Positions 18,598-27,513 of a DNA stretch of 64,000 bases are shown here, piece by piece. A program made the position numbers and the translations under genes. The DNA is taken from positions 175,660-239,659 of the forward strand of contig DCWA01000012.1 in the NCBI GenBank assembly GCA_002327445.1. Direction: 5' to 3'. Source of the stretch: Desulfobacteraceae bacterium UBA2174 (lineage in GTDB: Bacteria; Desulfobacterota; Desulfobacteria; Desulfobacterales; UBA2174). Positions within the stretch are counted from its first letter, which is position 1. The number at the start of each line of letters is the position of its first letter. Under the pieces are notes generated by a model, which saw only the letters and a list, made by a program, of their open reading frames with translations, did no database searches and was not told the origin of the DNA.

Positions 18598-19632
18598 ATG
18601 AATGTCAAGTACATGTACTCCTTCCTGGCGGTGATCGTGCTGTTTCTGATTGCCTATGTGGGAACGGAAGCCGTGGGTCTCCAGTGGCTTTTCGGGGTGC
18701 TGATTCCCTATGCGGCCCTGCTGGTGTTTCTCGTCGGCTTCATCCGCAAGGTGATGGGCTGGGCACGGTCGGCGGTGCCGTTTCGCATCCCCACCACCTG
18801 CGGCCAGCAGCGCACGTTGCCTTGGATCCGCCCCAACAGCATCGACAATCCGTCGACCGCCGGGGGGGTCGTCGTGCGCATGTTCCTGGAAATCGTGGCC
18901 TTCCGCTCCCTGTTTCGCAACACACGGATGACCACCAAGCCCGACGGGCGCATCGCCTACCAGTGGGAAATCTTCCTGTGGCTCGGGGCCCTGGCGTTTC
19001 ACTACGCCTTCGCCGTCGTGGTGCTGCGCCACCTGCGCTTTTTCCTCGAGCCGGTGCCGGCGCCCATCAAGCTGCTGGAAACGGTGGATGCCTTCTTCCA
19101 GTTCGGCCTGCCGGTGGTCTACCTGTCCGGCGTGGTGCTGCTCATCGCCGTGGCCTACCTCGCCCTGCGGCGCGTCTTCATTCCGATGGTGCGCTACATC
19201 TCCCTGGCCAACGACTTTTTTCCCCTTTTTCTCATTTTCGGCATCGCCTTCACCGGCATCCTGATGCGCTATTTTTCCAAGGTGGACATCCTGAGCATCA
19301 AGGCTCTCACCATGGGGCTGGTCTCCTTCAGCTTCCCGGATACCGCCGTGCTCAAGGGCATCGACGGTCTCTTCTACGGCCATCTTTTCTTTGTCAGCGT
19401 GCTTCTGGCGTATTTCCCCTTCAGCAAGCTGATGCACCTGGGCGGCATCTTTCTCAGCCCGACGCGCAACCTGCCCAACGACACGCGCATGCACCGCCAC
19501 GTCAATCCCTGGAATTACCCGGTCCATGTGCACACCTACCAAGAATACGAGGACGATTTCCGGGAAAAGATGGTCGAAGCCGGACTGCCGGTGGACAAGC
19601 CCCTCGCTCCGGCCGAAGCGGAAAAGGAGTGA
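18598..19632 (+). CDS. dsrM: DsrM, cytochrome b subunit of DsrMKJOP
   Basis: A 344-aa polytopic membrane protein of the NarI-like cytochrome b type with six or so hydrophobic helices. Histidines in LAFHYAFAVVVLRHLRF and LFYGHLFFVSVLL are candidate heme b ligands. It exchanges electrons with menaquinone and passes them to DsrK. It is followed by dsrK after 6 bp. The conserved RIPTTCGQQRTLPWI segment after the second helix is a DsrM hallmark. Confidence 0.95.
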   Translation: MNVKYMYSFLAVIVLFLIAYVGTEAVGLQWLFGVLIPYAALLVFLVGFIRKVMGWARSAVPFRIPTTCGQQRTLPWIRPNSIDNPSTAGGVVVRMFLEIVAFRSLFRNTRMTTKPDGRIAYQWEIFLWLGALAFHYAFAVVVLRHLRFFLEPVPAPIKLLETVDAFFQFGLPVVYLSGVVLLIAVAYLALRRVFIPMVRYISLANDFFPLFLIFGIAFTGILMRYFSKVDILSIKALTMGLVSFSFPDTAVLKGIDGLFYGHLFFVSVLLAYFPFSKLMHLGGIFLSPTRNLPNDTRMHRHVNPWNYPVHVHTYQEYEDDFREKMVEAGLPVDKPLAPAEAEKE

Positions 19633-19638
19633 TTCGCA

Positions 19639-21270
19639 ATGAAAGATCTGCCCAAACCGAAAGATTTTTATTCCCGCCTGCGTCACAAGCCCGGGTCGAC
19701 CGACTGGATGGACACCCCGGTGGATATCCGCAAGGGCATGTACTGCTATGCGGCCAACCCCAAGAGCCTCAACACCCTGTCCGCTCCCTTCGCCCGGGAC
19801 TGGAACCCGGTGGAGGAGGATTGGAAGCTGCCGGAAAACTGGCAGCAGATCCTCCACGAGGGATTCAAGGAGCGCCTGGAGCGGTTCCGTTCCTTCAAGG
19901 TGTTCATGGACATCTGCGTCCGCTGCGGGGCCTGCGCGGACAAGTGTCACTTCTTCATCGGCACCGGTGACCCGAGGAACATGCCCGTGCTGCGGGCCGA
20001 GCTGCTCAGGTCGGTTTATCGAAACGATTTCACCACGTTCGGCAAGCTGCTGGGGCGTTTCGGCGGGGCGCGGCCCATGACGCTCAACGTGCTCAAGGAG
20101 TGGTGGTACTACATGTTCCAGTGCAGTGAATGCCGCCGCTGCTCCGTGTTTTGCCCCTACGGTATCGACACCGCCGAGATCACCATCATGGGCCGCGAGC
20201 TGCTCAACCTGCTCGGGCTGAACATCGACTGGATCGCCACCCCGGTGTCCAACTGCTACATGACCGGCAACCACCTCGGCATCCAGCCCCACGCCTACAA
20301 GGACATGCTCGACTTTTTCGTCGACGACATCGAGGAGGTTACCGGCGTGCGCGTCGAGCCCTCCTTCAACCGCAAGGGCGCCGACATCCTCTTCATCACG
20401 CCCTCCGGGGACGTCTTCGCCGATCCGGGTACCTACACCTGCATGGGCTACATGATGCTGTTCCACTACCTGCGGGAGAAGTACGGCTTCGACATCACCT
20501 GGAGCACCTATGCCAGCGAGGGCGGCAACTTCGGGTTCTTCACCAGCCACGAGACGATGAAGCGGCTCAACGCAAAGATGTACGCCGAAGCCAAGCGCCT
20601 GGGGGTCAAGTGGATCCTGGGCGGCGAGTGCGGCCACATGTGGCGGGTGATCAACCAGTACATGGACACGATGAACGGCCCGGCGGATTTTCTCGAGGAA
20701 CCGGTCTCGCCCATCACCGGGACCAAGTTCGAAAACGCCAAGTCCACCAAGATGGTGCATATCGCCGAATTCACCGCCGACCTGATCCGCAACGGCAAGC
20801 TCGAACTGGACAAGAGCCGCAACAACCATCTCAAGGTCACCTACCACGACAGTTGCAACCCGGCGCGGGGCATGGGCCTGCTGGAGGAGCCGCGCTATGT
20901 GATCCGCAACGTGTGCAACCACTTTTACGAGATGCCGGAGAACACGATCCGCGAGCAGACCTTCTGCTGCGGCTCCGGGGCGGGGCTAAACGCCGGTGAA
21001 AACATGGAGCTGCGCATGGCCGGCGGTCTTCCCCGGGCCAACGCGGTCAAGCACGTGCACGAGACGCACGGCGTCAACATGCTGGCCTGCATCTGCGCCA
21101 TCGATCGGGCGGTGTTCCCGCCCCTGATGGAGTACTGGGTGCCGGAGGTCGGCGTCACCGGTCTGCATGAAATGGTGGCCAACGCCTTGGTGATGCCGGG
21201 AGAAAAGAAGCGCGAAACCGACTTGCGCGGGGAACCGTTGGAAGGCATGGAGGGCGATACGGATGAATGA
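19639..21270 (+). CDS. dsrK: DsrK, HdrD-like iron-sulfur subunit of DsrMKJOP
   Basis: A 543-aa cytoplasmic-side protein. Two ferredoxin-type [4Fe-4S] motifs are present (CVRCGACADKCHF near 94 and CSECRRCSVFCPYG near 160), followed by the CCG-domain cysteines that bind the catalytic noncubane cluster in HdrD/HdrB-like proteins (GGECGHM, HDSCNPARG and FCCGSGAGLN). In sulfate reducers DsrK is thought to reduce the DsrC trisulfide. It overlaps dsrJ by 8 bp. Confidence 0.96.
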   Translation: MKDLPKPKDFYSRLRHKPGSTDWMDTPVDIRKGMYCYAANPKSLNTLSAPFARDWNPVEEDWKLPENWQQILHEGFKERLERFRSFKVFMDICVRCGACADKCHFFIGTGDPRNMPVLRAELLRSVYRNDFTTFGKLLGRFGGARPMTLNVLKEWWYYMFQCSECRRCSVFCPYGIDTAEITIMGRELLNLLGLNIDWIATPVSNCYMTGNHLGIQPHAYKDMLDFFVDDIEEVTGVRVEPSFNRKGADILFITPSGDVFADPGTYTCMGYMMLFHYLREKYGFDITWSTYASEGGNFGFFTSHETMKRLNAKMYAEAKRLGVKWILGGECGHMWRVINQYMDTMNGPADFLEEPVSPITGTKFENAKSTKMVHIAEFTADLIRNGKLELDKSRNNHLKVTYHDSCNPARGMGLLEEPRYVIRNVCNHFYEMPENTIREQTFCCGSGAGLNAGENMELRMAGGLPRANAVKHVHETHGVNMLACICAIDRAVFPPLMEYWVPEVGVTGLHEMVANALVMPGEKKRETDLRGEPLEGMEGDTDE

Positions 21271-21652
21271 CAAAGGCAAAATCGTCACCGGGCTGGTCAT
21301 CTTCGCCGCCCTGGTGAGCTTCCCGTTCTGGTACAACCTGGGCAAGGCGGCGCCGCCGCCGGAAGTCGTTCTTACCGACAAGGCCAAGGCGGCCAAGGAG
21401 TGCGTGCTGCCCAAGGACGAAATTCGCACCGAGCACATGCAGCTTCTGGACGTGTGGCGCGATACGCAGGTCCGCGACGGGCAGACGGTGTACATCAATG
21501 CCAAAGGCAAGTCGTACATCATGAGCCTGTCGAATACATGCCTGGATTGTCACAGCAATTACAAAGACTTCTGCGATCGCTGCCATGTGTATGCCTCCGT
21601 GGATCCGTATTGCTTTGATTGCCACATCGACAATCCGAAGGAGACCAAATAA
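21263..21652 (+). CDS. dsrJ: DsrJ, triheme periplasmic cytochrome c
   Basis: A 129-aa protein with an uncleaved-type N-terminal helix (about 8-24) and three CXXCH heme-c motifs (CLDCH, CDRCH, CFDCH) in the last 40 residues. Cys47 (AAKECVLPKDE) lies where DsrJ has its unusual cysteine heme ligand, and HM follows at 58-59. This is the periplasmic electron-transfer subunit. The gene is packed between dsrK (8-bp overlap) and dsrO (starts at the next base after the stop). Confidence 0.95.
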   Translation: MNDKGKIVTGLVIFAALVSFPFWYNLGKAAPPPEVVLTDKAKAAKECVLPKDEIRTEHMQLLDVWRDTQVRDGQTVYINAKGKSYIMSLSNTCLDCHSNYKDFCDRCHVYASVDPYCFDCHIDNPKETK

Positions 21653-22447
21653 ATGGAACGCAGCCGAAGAGAGTTTTTGAAGATTGCGGGGGCCTCGGCG
21701 GCGATCGGGCTCGGTGCGGGGCAGGTGATGGAGGCGGTGGCCGCCGCCACCAACCACCAGGCGGCGCCTGAAGCGCAGGTGGCCCACCAGCCGGAAGCCC
21801 TCAAGGCCACCCGTTGGGGAATGGTGGTCGACACGCGCAAGATCGAATCGGCCGAGCAGATCGAGAAAATGGTCGAAGCCTGTCACAAGGAACACAACGT
21901 CCCGATGCTCGAGGAAGAGCGTCACCGGATCAAGTGGATCTGGGAGACCCATTTTCACAACGCCTTCCCCTCCCAGGCCACCGATCGCGTCAGCGAGCAT
22001 CTGGAGCACATCCTGCTTCCGGTGATGTGCAACCACTGCGAAAACCCGCCCTGCGTGCGCGCCTGTCCCACCAAGGCGACCTTCAAGCGGGAGTCCGACG
22101 GGATCGTGATGATGGACTTCCACCGCTGCATCGGCTGCCGCTTCTGCATGGCGGCCTGCCCCTACGGCTCACGGAGCTTCAACTTCCGCGACCCGAAACC
22201 CTTCATTCCGGAGATCAACAAGGCGTATCCCACCCGGATGAAGGGCGTTGTGGAAAAGTGCAACTTCTGCGTGGAGCGTTTGGCGGTGGGCAAACTGCCG
22301 GCCTGCGTCGAGGTTTCCGACGGCATTCTGACCTTCGGCGACCTCAACGATCCGGAATCCGAGGTGAGCAAGCTGCTCAAGGAAAATTACGCCATCCGGC
22401 GGAAAACCAACCTGGGGACGGGTCCCTCGGTTTACTACATCGTGTGA
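21653..22447 (+). CDS. dsrO: DsrO, periplasmic ferredoxin-like subunit
   Basis: A 264-aa protein with a Tat signal peptide (SRREFLKIAGASAAIGLGAG), implying export folded with its clusters. Four-cysteine [4Fe-4S] motifs are seen at CNHCENPPCVRACP, CIGCRFCMAACPYG, CNFC and a C-terminal set. This is the NrfC/HybA-like electron-transfer partner of DsrP. It starts at the base after the dsrJ stop. Confidence 0.95.
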   Translation: MERSRREFLKIAGASAAIGLGAGQVMEAVAAATNHQAAPEAQVAHQPEALKATRWGMVVDTRKIESAEQIEKMVEACHKEHNVPMLEEERHRIKWIWETHFHNAFPSQATDRVSEHLEHILLPVMCNHCENPPCVRACPTKATFKRESDGIVMMDFHRCIGCRFCMAACPYGSRSFNFRDPKPFIPEINKAYPTRMKGVVEKCNFCVERLAVGKLPACVEVSDGILTFGDLNDPESEVSKLLKENYAIRRKTNLGTGPSVYYIV

Positions 22448-22454
22448 GGTCGTC

Positions 22455-23639
22455 ATGCTTGAACTTGCGCTCAAAGGAACCAAGAAATACTGGGGGCTGC
22501 TGGCAGTGCTGGGCGGTATCGCCGGGGTGGCCTTTCTCGTCTATCTCTACCAGCTCCAGTTCGGCCTGGGGATCACCGGGCTGAGCCGGGACGTGTCCTG
22601 GGGGTTCTACATCGCCCAGTTCACCTTCCTCGTCGGCGTGGCAGCCGGGGGCGTGATGGTCGTGCTGCCCTACTACCTGCACGACTACAAGGCCTTCGGG
22701 CGGATCACGATCATGGGCGAGTTTCTCGCCGTGGCGGCCCTGGTGATGTGCCTGCTCTTCATCATGGTCGACCTGGGGCAGCCGATGCGCATGCTCAACG
22801 TGATCTTCTACCCCACGCCCAACTCGATGCTCTTCTATGACATGATCGTGCTCAACGGGTATCTGTTCCTCAACATCGTGGTGGGCTGGAACGTGCTGGA
22901 GGCCGAACGCAACGGCACCCACTACCAGCCATGGCTCAAGCCGCTGATCTATCTGTCGATTCCCTGGGCGGTTTCCATCCACACGGTCACGGCCTATCTC
23001 TACTGCGGCCTGCCGGGCCGCGGTTTCTGGCTCACGGCCATCCTGGCGCCGCGCTTTCTCGCCTCGGCCTTCGCCGCCGGACCGGCCCTGCTGATCCTGC
23101 TCTGCCTCATCGTGCGCCGGTTCACCCGGTTCGACCCGGGCCGGGAGCAGATCCAGAGCCTGGCCAAGATCGTTACCTACGCCATCATCGCCAACGTTTT
23201 CTTCTTTCTCTGCGAGGTCTTCGTGGCCGGCTACAGCCAGATTCCCGAGCACACCGACCACCTGAAGTACCTCTTCTTCGGCCTGCACGGAAAGGGCGTG
23301 CTGGTGCCCTGGATGTGGACGTCGATGGGACTGATGTTCGGGGCCATCATCCTGCTGGTGGTACCGGCCACTCGGCGCCACGAAGGCGTTTTGGCGGTTT
23401 CCTGCGCCATGGTCTTCGTCGGCGCCTGGATCGACAAGGGGCTCGGGTTGATCTCCGGCGGCTTCGTGCCCAACCCGCTGCACGAGGTCAACGAGTACCT
23501 GCCCACCGGACCGGAGGTGACGATCGCCCTGGGGGTCTGGGCCGTCGGCTTCCTCGTTCTGACGATTCTCTACAAGATTGCCGTTTCGGTCAAAGAGGAC
23601 AATGCCGGCGTGCTGCGCACCCGGGTCATCAAGGGCTGA
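22455..23639 (+). CDS. dsrP: DsrP, NrfD-like quinone-interacting membrane subunit
   Basis: A 394-aa NrfD/PsrC-family protein with about ten transmembrane helices. Landmarks are SRDVSWGFYIAQFTFLVGVA, VDLGQPMRML and AVSIHTVTAYLYCGLPGR. It interacts with menaquinone and DsrO, completing the second quinone-linked module of the complex. It is the last gene of the operon; a GC-rich hairpin follows 20 bp after the stop. Confidence 0.96.
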   Translation: MLELALKGTKKYWGLLAVLGGIAGVAFLVYLYQLQFGLGITGLSRDVSWGFYIAQFTFLVGVAAGGVMVVLPYYLHDYKAFGRITIMGEFLAVAALVMCLLFIMVDLGQPMRMLNVIFYPTPNSMLFYDMIVLNGYLFLNIVVGWNVLEAERNGTHYQPWLKPLIYLSIPWAVSIHTVTAYLYCGLPGRGFWLTAILAPRFLASAFAAGPALLILLCLIVRRFTRFDPGREQIQSLAKIVTYAIIANVFFFLCEVFVAGYSQIPEHTDHLKYLFFGLHGKGVLVPWMWTSMGLMFGAIILLVVPATRRHEGVLAVSCAMVFVGAWIDKGLGLISGGFVPNPLHEVNEYLPTGPEVTIALGVWAVGFLVLTILYKIAVSVKEDNAGVLRTRVIKG

Positions 23640-23658
23640 TCGCCGCATTGGTTTCAGA

Positions 23659-23690
23659 AAAGGGGCTTCCTCGGCTGGGAGCCCCTTCGG
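23659..23690 (+). terminator. Terminator-like hairpin after dsrP
   Basis: AAGGGGCT (23660-23667) pairs with AGCCCCTT (23680-23687). The tail is not U-rich (CGGGTTGAG), so it may act with Rho or mainly protect the mRNA 3' end. Confidence 0.5.
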
Positions 23691-23700
23691 GTTGAGCCTA

Positions 23701-23729
23701 TTGACAGCGGCGGATTCTTTGGATATCGA
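23701..23729 (+). promoter_or_regulatory. Candidate promoter for the NlpC/P60-barrel gene
   Basis: TTGACA, 17-bp spacer, TATCGA, directly after the dsr terminator hairpin. It predicts a leader of about 87 nt to the GTG at 23823. Confidence 0.5.
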
Positions 23730-23822
23730 CGAGAAAGTATTTTTTTCGGGGTCCGCAAGCCCCTCCATCCATCGAAACCCAAGCATGAGGGCCTCTCCGG
23801 GCCGGAAGCGAGGTAGAGCCGG

Positions 23823-25016
23823 GTGACAGATCCTGAACACATGACCGCGGCGCCGATACCGAGGTACCGGTTGAGCTGGGTGGCGGTGCTGCTTGTCGGT
23901 TTCATGATGATTTCCGCCGCCCCCTGCCAGGCCGCCAAATCCAAAAAGGCCAAGGCCGGCGTCCGCAAAAGCCAGCTGACCGCCTCCCGGAAGGCCGTTC
24001 CGGAATTCGTGGCCTTCAAGGACGAACTGGAGAAGTTTCTGGGCGTCCCCTACCGGTTCGGTGGTGTCTCCACCAATGGAATGGACTGCTCCGGGTTTGC
24101 CAAACGCTTTTTCGCCGAAGCCTTCGGCATTGATTTGCCCCACAATTCCAGCGCCATCAGCCGCCTCGATTTTCTCCAGACCCTGCCCGGCCGTTCGGAA
24201 GAGTTGCGGCCGAGCGACCTCCTTTTTTTCGGCAGCAAGAAGGGCCGCATCAACCATGTCGGCATCTCCCTGGGCGACGACAAGTTCATCCATGCCTCGC
24301 GTCAAAATGGCGTGATCGTTTCCAGCCTGCGCGACAGCTACTGGAAACGGCGGCTGCTCGCCTCCAAGCGGGTGACGGTTCTCGACGACGCCCAGTTGAC
24401 GACCCTGGCGGCCGACGGCCCGGTTGATGGTCTGTCGGGCGATGGGGCCGGGCAAGCGGGCCTGGCCCAGGTCGTGTCACTGGGATTCCGCCAGGAACTG
24501 CTCGATGAGCACCTGAGCTTCGGTCTGGAGGGCATTTACGGCGACCGGTCCTTCAAGGAGGCTCTCGAAGTTTCCGGCGCGACGGGGGGGACGGCATGGG
24601 ACGGCATGGCCAACGATTCCTACCAGGGCTGGCGCGCCTTGGTGGATTTCCGCCCCTCACCCTGGCTGTGTATCACGCCCTGGTTGGGGCAGATGGATGT
24701 GTATGACGCCATCAGCGGTGCCGACGGCGCCCTGGGGTACTACGGCGTCGAGACCCGTTTCGGCGACAATGTCCAGCCGTGGTCCCTCTCCCTGGCCGCC
24801 CAGAGCACCCATTTCCGCGATTTTTATGCGCCGTCGGCAGGGGCCATCGACGAGTGGCGCAGCCTCGACTTGGGCTTCGACTTCGGTTATCGCTTCAGCC
24901 CGGCGACGAGCCTCTCCGTTTCCGCGTGGCGCAGCGGGCTCTACGAGGGAATTGCGGAAGATCCCACCGTGGATCGGCTCAGCGATGTCGCCCTGCGCTT
25001 GAAGATCGAATTCTAA
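23823..25016 (+). CDS. Secreted NlpC/P60 peptidase fused to a putative outer-membrane beta-barrel
   Basis: A 397-aa protein. A signal peptide (about 18-38, ending SAAPCQAA) is followed by a short Lys-rich linker and an NlpC/P60 (C40) domain (about 62-185): Cys89 in GMDCSGFAKRFF, His in INHVGISLGDD and FIHASRQNG. This domain would cut peptide cross-links in peptidoglycan. The remaining ~190 residues are unlike NlpC proteins: alternating hydrophobic/polar strands (ALVDFRPSPWLCITPWL, SLDLGFDFGYRF) ending in LKIEF with a terminal Phe, the usual signature of an outer-membrane beta-barrel. GAGGT lies 8 bp ahead of the GTG; an in-frame ATG at 23841 is an alternative start. Confidence 0.75.
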   Translation: MTDPEHMTAAPIPRYRLSWVAVLLVGFMMISAAPCQAAKSKKAKAGVRKSQLTASRKAVPEFVAFKDELEKFLGVPYRFGGVSTNGMDCSGFAKRFFAEAFGIDLPHNSSAISRLDFLQTLPGRSEELRPSDLLFFGSKKGRINHVGISLGDDKFIHASRQNGVIVSSLRDSYWKRRLLASKRVTVLDDAQLTTLAADGPVDGLSGDGAGQAGLAQVVSLGFRQELLDEHLSFGLEGIYGDRSFKEALEVSGATGGTAWDGMANDSYQGWRALVDFRPSPWLCITPWLGQMDVYDAISGADGALGYYGVETRFGDNVQPWSLSLAAQSTHFRDFYAPSAGAIDEWRSLDLGFDFGYRFSPATSLSVSAWRSGLYEGIAEDPTVDRLSDVALRLKIEF

Positions 25017-25095
25017 ACCGGCGTGTTCATCCGGATTCACTGGAAAAGGCAGCAGAACCGCAAGGAAGGCGAATTTTTTATCTTCACCGCACCTG

Positions 25096-25617
25096 TCATT
25101 CCCCTGATGTGAACAGATTCCGGTGGGTCTTGGCCAGCGCGATGTAATTCTGATAGGGCAGCCGGAACAGTTCCGCCGATTCGTCCGAGATCTCGCGTTT
25201 GACCGCCGCCGGAATTCCGGCCACCAGGACGCCGGGGGGTACCTGCTGGCCTTCCCGCACCACCGACCCGGCCGCGACCACCGATCCTTTTCCCACCACC
25301 GCGCCGTTGAGCACCACGGCACCGATGCCCACCAGGGCCTCGTCCTCCACCCGGCAACCATGCACCACGGCCCGGTGTCCCACGCTGACCCGGTCCCCGA
25401 CGATGGCCGGATGCCCGTAATCCGTGTGGACCATGGTGAGATCCTGGATGTTGGTCAGGGCACCGATGCGAATCGGGGCCATGTCGCCGCGAAGCACCGT
25501 TCCGTACCAGATGCTGCTGCCGTCTCCGATGGTCACGTCGCCGATGACCACCGCCGTGGGCGCGATGAAGACGTCTGCGCCGATGATCGGGGTTTTGCCG
25601 TTGAAGGGGAGGATCAC
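25096..25617 (-). CDS. Gamma-class carbonic anhydrase family protein (left-handed beta-helix)
   Basis: A 173-aa hexapeptide-repeat protein: PIIGADVFIAPTAVVIGDV, then SIWYGTVLRGD, NIQDLTMVHTDYGHPAIVG, SVGHRAVVHGC and ALVGIGAVVLNGA. The metal-binding His pattern (VHTD, VGHRAVVHG) matches gamma carbonic anhydrase/YrdA proteins; activity is variable in this family. A GTG start at 25617 preceded by GGAG gives the family length, rather than the longer open frame to 25764. The start is 2 bp from the EI24 gene's stop, so the two are co-transcribed. Confidence 0.88.
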   Translation of the reverse strand: MILPFNGKTPIIGADVFIAPTAVVIGDVTIGDGSSIWYGTVLRGDMAPIRIGALTNIQDLTMVHTDYGHPAIVGDRVSVGHRAVVHGCRVEDEALVGIGAVVLNGAVVGKGSVVAAGSVVREGQQVPPGVLVAGIPAAVKREISDESAELFRLPYQNYIALAKTHRNLFTSGE

Positions 25618-25618
25618 G

Positions 25619-26344
25619 TCATTCTCCTTTTTCCTCGTCCGCCTCCAGGGCGAAGAGGGTACCGCCCACCGGGGCAAAGGACAGAAAGAGCAGATTGAGA
25701 CCCGGAATGAGGAACCAGAGTCCGAATCCCAAATGAAAACCGATATTGCCCGAGAGGCGGCCAAGGCGGAGGCGGAAGGGTTCCATTCGCCGCGCGAAGA
25801 CCAGGTCGGTACTGTCCCAGGCCATGAACACTGCTGCTGCCAGTGAGGAAAGGACGGCGAGGATCGGGCCCAGAGGGGTGAGCCAGCCGAAGATGAGCAG
25901 CACCAGGCCGATGAGAATGGGCAAAACGGCCCGGGGCACCTCCTGGGCCAGGAGAAAACCGAACCACCGAAGCTTGCCCATGGGCGGCGGGGGCACTTCC
26001 CGCCCCGTGGTGAGTTGCTCGGTAAGGCGGCTCATGAGGTCCATGAGCCAGACGGAAAACAGAATCTGGGACACCAGATACCCCGCCACGGCCGAGAGCC
26101 CCACCAGGACCAGGGCGAGCAGCCAAGATCCCAGATACCACAGCCAAAGCCACCAGAGGCTCTCGGGGCGCTGCCAGAGGGTTGCCATCAGGGCGTCATG
26201 ATAGGCCAGCGCCAGCGCCGCGCCGATCACCGTGGCCGCCAGGATGGCCACCAGGCGCACCAGACCCAGCATCATCAGCTTCGGCGTGGTTAGGCCGAGG
26301 CGCAGGCCGGCGAGATTGGTTTTGAATCCCCGGATCAATCCCAT
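25619..26344 (-). CDS. EI24/CysZ-like integral membrane protein
   Basis: A 241-aa membrane protein with about four to six hydrophobic segments and the EI24-domain pattern (LIRGFKTNLAGLRLGLT at the start, FSVWLMDLMSRLTEQLTTG, PILIGLVLLIFGWLTPLGP). CysZ, a member of this family, is a sulfate permease. In a sulfate reducer a transport role is tempting but cannot be decided from sequence. The Met at 26344 (MGLIRGFK) has GGGAG about 10 bp upstream; the frame is open to 26398. Confidence 0.75.
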   Translation of the reverse strand: MGLIRGFKTNLAGLRLGLTTPKLMMLGLVRLVAILAATVIGAALALAYHDALMATLWQRPESLWWLWLWYLGSWLLALVLVGLSAVAGYLVSQILFSVWLMDLMSRLTEQLTTGREVPPPPMGKLRWFGFLLAQEVPRAVLPILIGLVLLIFGWLTPLGPILAVLSSLAAAVFMAWDSTDLVFARRMEPFRLRLGRLSGNIGFHLGFGLWFLIPGLNLLFLSFAPVGGTLFALEADEEKGE

Positions 26345-26407
26345 GGGTTCGGTCTTCTCCCTGGACGTTTGGGCACTGCTCGAGCGGCGGGAAAACACCG
26401 GCGGCCC

Positions 26408-27301
26408 TCAAGGTTCGTTGGACTTGTTTTCCATCAAGATGGCCAGAATCCGCTCAAGGTTCGCATCGGCGCGAGCGGCATCCAGGGAGCAGCCGCCGGC
26501 GCCCCGATGGCCGCCGCCGCCGAAGGCCGACAGCATCAGCCCCACGTTGACGTTGCAGGTGCGGTTGAAAATGCTGTGACCGATGCTGAGCGAGATCCGG
26601 CCCCGGTCTGAGGGGTCGCGCCGGATGCGCACCTGGACGGCGCATTGGGGAAACAGGGCGTAACAGAGGAAGCGGTTTCCCTCCGGGATGTTTTCGTGGG
26701 ACCGGAGGTCCGTGATGGCCACATGACCGCGCAGTTCGGTGTGCGCCAAGAGAAACCGCCGGTATGTCTCGTTGTCTTCGAGAACCTGGCGGCAGCGGGC
26801 CGCGGCCCGGGGATCGTCGATGGGGGCCTCGTCCGGCCGGCGGCCCAGCAAGGTGACCAGATGGTCCCAATAGGCGGCATCCTTGCGGCGGCTGGAGATT
26901 GTCATGGACAGGAGAAGAAAGGGGTGCCGCTCCGGGAAGAGGACTTCCTCCCGTGTCAGATCGGCGGCGTCGATCTTGTCCGCCTGGCGCACCAGCGGGC
27001 TGAAATCCGTGGTGAAGCGGTCCCGATAATGGTCGTGGATGACCCCGGCGGCCGAGGGGGCGATGCGCCAGGCCCCCTGGAACGGGGTCAGGATCCGGTT
27101 GGAGACGTGGTGGTCGAACCAGATGCTGCAGCGGGGATCATACGGCAGATTGGCCAGGATGTCCCCGGTCCGGATCGGGGCCGTCCCTTTCTGGATGACG
27201 CTCGGTTCAATCCAGCATGTCGGCGCATCAATGAATTCGGCTGCCTGAAGCAGGACGGCGCACACGACACCGTCGAAATCCGGTCGGGTAACGATTCGCA
27301 T
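26408..27301 (-). CDS. DHH-family phosphoesterase (exopolyphosphatase/NrnA-like)
   Basis: A 297-aa protein with the DHH domain (RPDFDGVVCAVLL near the start, WFDHHVSN) and a C-terminal DHHA1-type glycine-rich loop (FGGGGHRGAGG). These bind divalent metals and cleave phosphodiester or phosphoanhydride bonds; substrates in this group include nanoRNA, c-di-NMPs and polyphosphate. The first aspartate motif is FDGVV rather than DADA, marking a divergent subgroup. I chose the ATG at 27301 because AAGGAAAAAGG lies just ahead of it. Confidence 0.8.
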   Translation of the reverse strand: MRIVTRPDFDGVVCAVLLQAAEFIDAPTCWIEPSVIQKGTAPIRTGDILANLPYDPRCSIWFDHHVSNRILTPFQGAWRIAPSAAGVIHDHYRDRFTTDFSPLVRQADKIDAADLTREEVLFPERHPFLLLSMTISSRRKDAAYWDHLVTLLGRRPDEAPIDDPRAAARCRQVLEDNETYRRFLLAHTELRGHVAITDLRSHENIPEGNRFLCYALFPQCAVQVRIRRDPSDRGRISLSIGHSIFNRTCNVNVGLMLSAFGGGGHRGAGGCSLDAARADANLERILAILMENKSNEP

Positions 27302-27386
27302 TGCCTTTTTCCTTAGCGGGAATTCCATGTTTTTTCAAGCTTCGGTTGGCCGGGCCCGCCCTTTTCCACCGGACGGCGCAACCGGT

Positions 27387-27415
27387 TTGACAGCGGCTCG
27401 AGGCTCCTCTATGGT
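27387..27415 (+). promoter_or_regulatory. Candidate promoter for pepA
   Basis: TTGACA, 17-bp spacer, TATGGT. The predicted start is near 27422, giving a leader of about 92 nt. Confidence 0.5.
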
Positions 27416-27513
27416 GCGCAATCAAGCGCTGTGACCGGTTTTCGGTTCAAGCCGACGCCGTCGCCGGCATCTTTCGCGCGGAACCAAGAACTTCTTCGAT
27501 CCAGGGGGACTCC

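Noticed and set aside
18457..20922. Long minus-strand open frame (821 codons) antisense to dsrM and dsrK
   Set aside because: Its product is His/Gly/Gln-rich low-complexity sequence with no motif, typical of an antisense shadow of high-GC coding DNA.
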